This document shows positions 59,796 through 64,000 of a DNA stretch of 64,000 nucleotides, piece after piece. The notes under the pieces were generated by a model. It saw only the letters and a list, made by a program, of their open reading frames with translations. It searched no databases and was not told the DNA's origin. Position 1 is the first letter of the stretch. Each line of letters starts with the position of its first letter. The position numbers and the translations under genes were made by a program. Source of the DNA: Thermaerobacter marianensis DSM 12885 (GTDB lineage Bacteria; Bacillota; Sulfobacillia; Thermaerobacterales; Thermaerobacteraceae); NCBI RefSeq assembly GCF_000184705.1, contig NC_014831.1:682001-746000 (forward strand), in the 5' to 3' direction.

Positions 59796-61106
59796 GTGAC
59801 GGCTGGCGCCCAGCTCGTGGTCCTGGCCGCGGCGCCCTTCACCCAGTGGCTGATCCTGGGCAACCCGGTGTGGCGGTGGCTGGTGGCGCTCGGCATCGCC
59901 CTGGCGGTGCTGGTTGCGCTCAAGCTGGTGCGTGACCGCGTGGCCGGGCGGCTGGCCCGGCTGGCGGGCCGGACCGCCGGCGCCTGGGACGACTTCCTGG
60001 TCGAGCTGCTGCAGCGGCGGACCGGGTTCGTCACCCTGGTGGTGCTGGCCGTGTGGGCGGGCGCCCAGGCCCTGGTGCTGCCGGAGCCCGTCGCCTTCCG
60101 CATCCGCCAGATCACGGGCATCGTGCTGGTGCTGCAGGTGGCCCTGTGGGCTAACCACGCCATCGGGTTCTTCCTGACCCGTGTCTTCAAGGCCCGGGGC
60201 GAGGACGACGACGAGGTGGCCGCAGCCCTGGCGGCGGCGCAGCTCCTTTCCCGGGTCGGGCTATGGACCGTGGTCATCCTGGTGGTGCTGCGGCAGCTGG
60301 GGATGGACATCACCGCCCTGGTGGCCGGTCTCGGCATCGCCGGCATTGCAGTCGGCCTGGCGCTGCAGAACGTGCTGGGCGACCTGTTCGCCTCGCTGTC
60401 CATCGTCCTCGACAAGCCCTTCGTGGTGGGCGACTTCATCGTAGTCGACAACTTCGCGGGCACCGTCCAGCACGTGGGCATCAAGACCACCCGGGTACGG
60501 GCCTTGACGGGGGAGGAGATCGTCATCGCCAACGCGGACCTCCTCAAGAGCCGCATCCGCAACATGAAGCGGATGACCGAGCGGCGGGTGGAGTTCCGCA
60601 TCGGCGTCACCTACGGCACGCCTGTTGAGAAGCTGGAGCGCATCCCGGCCATGGTGCGGGAGATCATCGAGGCCCAGCCCCAGGTGCGCTTCGACCGCGG
60701 CCACTTCAAGCAGCTGGGCGACTCGGCGCTGATCTTCGAGTTCGTGTACTTCGTGACGGACCCCGACTACGTGCTCTACATGGACACCCAGCAGGCCATC
60801 AACCTGGCCATCTACCGGCGCTTCATGCAGGAGGGCATCGAGTTCGCCTTTCCCACCCAGACGGTGCACCTGGTAGAGGAGGGGCCGGAGACCGCGCCGG
60901 CGCAAGGCGTGGTGGAGCCCGGACGGGCCCCTGGGGCGGCTGCACCGGCCATGCCTGCAGGGGCGCCCAGCCCCGGCGTGGCGGGCACACCGGCACCGGC
61001 CACGGCTTCGCCGGAAGCCTCCTCTCCGGCCCGTCACCGCCCGGACGAACCGGCCCCCGGGGAGCCGCCGGCGCGCCGCGCGGCGGAGGGGGACTCTGCA
61101 AGATAA
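59796..61106 (+). CDS. MscS-family mechanosensitive channel
   Basis: 436 aa. Hydrophobic segments at about 8-45, 75-95, 105-130 and 150-175, then the pore-lining helix and upper beta domain: ALVAGLGIAGIAVGLALQNVLGDLFASLSIVLDKPFVVGDFIVVDNFAGTVQHVGIKTTRVRALTGEEIVIANADLL. This glycine-rich block is the MscS signature. The C-terminal vestibule has RVEFRIGVTYGTPVEKL. The last 75 residues are Pro/Ala-rich and disordered, including the recurrent word at 61043. By family knowledge it releases solutes on hypo-osmotic shock. The start GTG has GGGGAGGTGG upstream. Confidence 0.92.
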   Translation: MTAGAQLVVLAAAPFTQWLILGNPVWRWLVALGIALAVLVALKLVRDRVAGRLARLAGRTAGAWDDFLVELLQRRTGFVTLVVLAVWAGAQALVLPEPVAFRIRQITGIVLVLQVALWANHAIGFFLTRVFKARGEDDDEVAAALAAAQLLSRVGLWTVVILVVLRQLGMDITALVAGLGIAGIAVGLALQNVLGDLFASLSIVLDKPFVVGDFIVVDNFAGTVQHVGIKTTRVRALTGEEIVIANADLLKSRIRNMKRMTERRVEFRIGVTYGTPVEKLERIPAMVREIIEAQPQVRFDRGHFKQLGDSALIFEFVYFVTDPDYVLYMDTQQAINLAIYRRFMQEGIEFAFPTQTVHLVEEGPETAPAQGVVEPGRAPGAAAPAMPAGAPSPGVAGTPAPATASPEASSPARHRPDEPAPGEPPARRAAEGDSAR

Positions 61107-61157
61107 AGACCCGCTACGCTCGGAAGCGGCCGGAACGATGCCTTGGGGGGACGGACG

Positions 61158-63587
61158 GTGCAGCCTGCCGAAGAGGTACGAGCCGGAACCGTGAACCATC
61201 CGAAGGGCGACGCGTGGCGTCGGAACGGGGGCCGGGTGGGGCCGGCGTTGCCGGGCCCCTCCCCGTGCTCACGCGCGGAGGAACCCGGCCTGGCCCGCCG
61301 CGACCGCGACCGCGACTCCGTCCGGGGGGGCCGCTGGCGGCCCGTGGCAGTGGCGGCATGGGCGACGCTCCTCCTGGTCGCCGTCCTGCTCGCCGGCTGC
61401 CGCCAGGCGCCCGGCCCCGACGAGGTCCTGCGCCAGTACCTGGACGCCTGGCAGCGCCAGGACTACGCCGGCATGTACGCCCTTCTCGATACGGCCAGCC
61501 GCGAGGCCGTCGCCGAGCAGGACTTCACCGACCGGTACCGCCGGATCGAAGAGGGGATCGAGCGGACCGGACTGACGGCCCAGGTCCGCGTCCCCGAAGA
61601 CTTCCGCCCCCAGGGCGACGAGGTATCCCTGTCCTTTGAGGCGCGCTGGGAGACGGCCCTGGCCGGCACCTTCACCCAGCAGTACACGGCCCGGCTCGTC
61701 CGGGAGGAGGAAGGCTGGCGCGTCCGTTGGACGCCGTCGCTGATCTTCCCCGGCCTGGAGGAAGGCGACAAGGTCCGGGCCCAGACCCTGCCCGCCCGGC
61801 GCGGCAGCCTGCTCGACCGGCAAGGCCGGCCCCTCGCCGTGGACGAACCGGCCCGTGCCATCGGGCTGGTTCCCGGTAAGATGACCCCCGACTCCGCTCG
61901 GCGGCTGGCGGAGGTGCTCGGGATCACCCCCGAAGCCGTCGAGAGACAGCTGCAGCAGCCCTGGGTCCGGGACGACCTGTTCGTCCCCGTCGTGACCTGG
62001 CCCGCCGCCCGAGCCGAGGATGCGGGGGAGGCGCTGCGGGCCATCCCTGGGGTGCTTGTCAGTTCCAGCCGCGAGACGGCCCGCTGGTACCCCAATGGGG
62101 CCCTGGCGGCCCACACCCTGGGATACACCGGCCCCATCACCGCGGAGGAGCTGACGGCGGAGCGCCGCCAGGCCGGCTACGGCGAAACGGATCGCATCGG
62201 CAAGCAGGGGCTGGAGCGAGCCATGGAGGAGCAGCTACGGGGCCGCCACGGCGGCCGGATCTGGATCGAGCGGGCCGACGGCTCGGAAGGGCCCGAGATC
62301 GCCCGCCGCGACCCCCAGCCGGGCCGCGACCTGCGCCTGACCCTGGATCTTGACGTGCAGCGGGCCCTGGAGCAGGTGCTGGACGAGACGGTGGGCGACG
62401 GTCGCCAGGGCAGCGGCAGCGGCCGGCTGGACGGCCAGGCGGCCGCCGTCGTCCTCGATCCCGCCACCGGCGACGTCCTGGCCCTGGCCAGCCGCCCTGC
62501 CTTCGACCCCAACCGGCTGGCGGACGGCATCACGGCCGAGGAGTGGCAGCAGCTGAGCGACGACTCCCGGGCCCCCCTGTACCACAAGGCCCTCTCGCCG
62601 CTGCCGCCGGGGTCGACCTTCAAACCGTTCACCGCGGCGGTGGCCCTGGAGACCGGGGTCATCACGCCGGACACCGACTTCGGGCCGAGCCCTGAAGCCT
62701 GGCAGAAGGACGCGTCGTGGGGCGACTACTACGTGCGCCGGGTGCCCCACCCGCCCGGCCGCGTGAACCTGATCCGGGCGCTGGCATGGTCGGACAACGT
62801 CTACTTCGCCCGGGTGGGGCTGCAACTGGGGACGGAGCGGTTCACCCAGGGGCTGGCCCGGTTCGGCCTGGGGGCGGAGTTCCCCTTCGATCTGCCCGTC
62901 CGGGCGGGCCAGGTAGCCGGTGAGGGCGGGATCCGGAGCGAGATCCAGCTGGCCGACAGCGCCTACGGGCAGGGGGAGGTGCAGCTGAGCCCGCTGCAGC
63001 TGGCGACCATGTACACCGCCTTCGTCCGGGACGGGGATGTGGTGCGGCCGCGGCTGGTCCTGGGTACGGCGGGGGAGGAACCGGCCCGGGAGGGAGCGGG
63101 CAGGGGTGCCCCGGCCGGGGAGGAACGGGCCGGACAGGGGGAGGATGCCGGGGAGGCGGCCGGGAAGGATCAGGGAGTGGGCGGCGGGGCGCCGCCGGCC
63201 GGTGGTGACCAGGGGGCGAGCGGGCCCGCCTCGGGTGCCCAAGCGGGTGGGCCGGACCTCCTGGCTCGCGGCGCGGTGAGCCCGGCGACGGCCCGGGTCA
63301 TCCGCGACGCCCTGCGCCAGGTGGTGACCGACCCCGCCGGCACGGCTCGCGCCCTGGCGGCGGTTCGGGGCTGGACGGTGGCGGGCAAGACCGGCACGGC
63401 CCAGGTGGCCAGCGGCGAGACGGGCGCCCGCTGGCGCTGGTTCGCCGGGTGGGCGGCCCCGGCCGGCGGGGAGCGCGCCCGCTACGTGATCGCCGTGGCC
63501 GTGCACCAGCTGGGCGCCGCCGACGAAGGTACGCCGAACCCGGCCGTCACGGTGGCCGGCCGGTTCTTCAGCCGGATCCGGCCCTAG
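61158..63587 (+). CDS. Class B penicillin-binding protein, MecA_N/transpeptidase lipoprotein
   Basis: 809 aa. After about 65 Arg-rich residues a hydrophobic stretch ends LLLVAVLLAGC, predicting a lipoprotein. An NTF2-like MecA_N domain follows (about 80-200: VLRQYLDAWQRQDYAGMYALLD), then the PBP dimer domain (RGSLLDRQGRPLAVDEPARAIGLVPGKM) and the transpeptidase: active-site Ser in PPGSTFKPF, SDN in WSDNVYF, KTG in AGKTGTAQ. By family knowledge it crosslinks peptidoglycan outside the membrane. A Gly/Ala/Glu insert of about 70 residues lies between SDN and KTG (near 63065-63260). The start GTG at 61158 has GGGGGG upstream. Confidence 0.9.
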   Translation: MQPAEEVRAGTVNHPKGDAWRRNGGRVGPALPGPSPCSRAEEPGLARRDRDRDSVRGGRWRPVAVAAWATLLLVAVLLAGCRQAPGPDEVLRQYLDAWQRQDYAGMYALLDTASREAVAEQDFTDRYRRIEEGIERTGLTAQVRVPEDFRPQGDEVSLSFEARWETALAGTFTQQYTARLVREEEGWRVRWTPSLIFPGLEEGDKVRAQTLPARRGSLLDRQGRPLAVDEPARAIGLVPGKMTPDSARRLAEVLGITPEAVERQLQQPWVRDDLFVPVVTWPAARAEDAGEALRAIPGVLVSSSRETARWYPNGALAAHTLGYTGPITAEELTAERRQAGYGETDRIGKQGLERAMEEQLRGRHGGRIWIERADGSEGPEIARRDPQPGRDLRLTLDLDVQRALEQVLDETVGDGRQGSGSGRLDGQAAAVVLDPATGDVLALASRPAFDPNRLADGITAEEWQQLSDDSRAPLYHKALSPLPPGSTFKPFTAAVALETGVITPDTDFGPSPEAWQKDASWGDYYVRRVPHPPGRVNLIRALAWSDNVYFARVGLQLGTERFTQGLARFGLGAEFPFDLPVRAGQVAGEGGIRSEIQLADSAYGQGEVQLSPLQLATMYTAFVRDGDVVRPRLVLGTAGEEPAREGAGRGAPAGEERAGQGEDAGEAAGKDQGVGGGAPPAGGDQGASGPASGAQAGGPDLLARGAVSPATARVIRDALRQVVTDPAGTARALAAVRGWTVAGKTGTAQVASGETGARWRWFAGWAAPAGGERARYVIAVAVHQLGAADEGTPNPAVTVAGRFFSRIRP

Positions 63588-63637
63588 TTCCGGGCGGCCG
63601 GCCTTGCGCGCCGGTGGCGGGTTGCGGGGGACGGATC

Positions 63638-64000
63638 GTGATCGGGCTGTTGGAAGCGTTTCGCCGTTTGATGGACAACGTTCGGCCCCTGCCGGCGGAA
63701 GCCGTACCGGTGACGGCGGCCGCGGGACGGGTCGCCGCCGTCACCCTACGGGCCGGGTCGGACGTGCCCGGATTCGACCGGGTGATGATGGACGGCTTCG
63801 CCTGCCGGGCGGCGGACATCGCCACCGCCACGCCGACTCGGCCGGTGACCCTGCGGGTCACGGGCTCGCTGGCGCCGGGGCACGTGCCCCAGGGGGGACC
63901 GGGACCCGGGGAGGCCTGGGAGGTGGCGACGGGAGCGGCCCTGCCTCCGGGGGCCGACGTGGTGGTTCCCGTGGAAGAAACCCGACGCCACGGCACCGTG
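63638..64000 (+). CDS. moeA: Molybdopterin molybdenumtransferase MoeA, N-terminal part
   Basis: 121 codons, running off the right edge. The translation reads MIGLLEAFRRLMDNVRPLP, then TAAAGRVAAVTLRAGSDVPGFDRVMMDGFACRAADI and VATGAALPPGADVVVPVEE. These are the MoeA N-terminal signatures (P-F/Y-D-x-S/V-x-M-D-G-F/Y-A and the TGAxxPxGADxVVxxE block). By family knowledge it inserts molybdate into adenylated molybdopterin. The start GTG has GGGGGA 6 bases upstream and lies 50 bases after the penicillin-binding protein gene. Confidence 0.9.
   Translation, partial: MIGLLEAFRRLMDNVRPLPAEAVPVTAAAGRVAAVTLRAGSDVPGFDRVMMDGFACRAADIATATPTRPVTLRVTGSLAPGHVPQGGPGPGEAWEVATGAALPPGADVVVPVEETRRHGTV

Overview
The window reads as the chromosome of a very GC-rich, Gram-positive, spore-forming thermophile-type bacterium, most like Thermaerobacter or a relative in the Bacillota. 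That placement is inference. It rests on strong AGGAGG-type ribosome sites with many GTG and TTG starts, a SAM-I riboswitch ahead of metNI, a GerM-domain lipoprotein, a YerC-type TrpR-family regulator, a PerR-like regulator beside a P1B-4 metal ATPase, and a MupG-family protein. No rRNA, tRNA, CRISPR array, insertion sequence or prophage was seen.

Layout, left to right. 1-1576: metNI (methionine ABC transporter, minus strand) under a SAM-I riboswitch with terminator. 1718-3481: asnB with a short leader holding a tandem repeat and a terminator-like hairpin. 3603-9184: branched-chain amino acid transporter livJHMGF, preceded by a promoter-terminator unit and closed by a long hairpin. 9426-13269: an RsfA-like DNA-binding protein, a drug/metabolite-type exporter and a membrane-anchored propeller-like protein. 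13345-21039: an amino-sugar locus with a divergent ascorbate-family PTS (EIIA on minus; EIIB and EIIC on plus), a SIS-domain protein, a GntR/UTRA regulator, nagA, nagB and a HAD phosphatase. 21151-22080: proline dehydrogenase.

22156-31776 is a complete minus-strand histidine operon, hisZ-hisG-hisDC-hisB-hisH-hisA-hisF-hisIE. Several genes overlap by a few bases. HisD and HisC are one continuous open frame, and HisH, HisA, HisF and HisZ carry large low-complexity inserts. 32072-36044 is a tight plus-strand operon: FAD amine oxidase, EamA permease, ornithine cyclodeaminase-family enzyme, EamA permease. 36180-40352 (minus) holds a YerC/HisR-like regulator, a PerR-like Fur protein, a P1B-4 ATPase and a small membrane protein.

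40703-50458 (plus) holds a DUF554 membrane protein, a three-LysM protein, a long disordered protein, a degenerate ADP-ribosylglycohydrolase-like protein, an OmpR/EnvZ-type two-component pair, a phosphoribosyltransferase and the GerM lipoprotein. 50578-57683 holds a GlsB-like membrane protein (minus), a DUF1028 plus peptidoglycan-binding protein and a YcaQ-type glycosylase (plus), then a minus-strand run of a zinc alcohol dehydrogenase, a class II aldolase with an extra N-terminal region, and MupG. 57799-64000 (plus) holds nadE, an MscS channel, a class B penicillin-binding lipoprotein and the start of moeA.

Two features cut across the window. The 9-base word GGACGAACC (usually extended to GGACGAACCGGCC) occurs at least 29 times on both strands, far above what base composition predicts. 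Many otherwise standard enzymes also carry Gly/Ala/Pro-rich inserts or tails at loops and termini, and these often contain that word.
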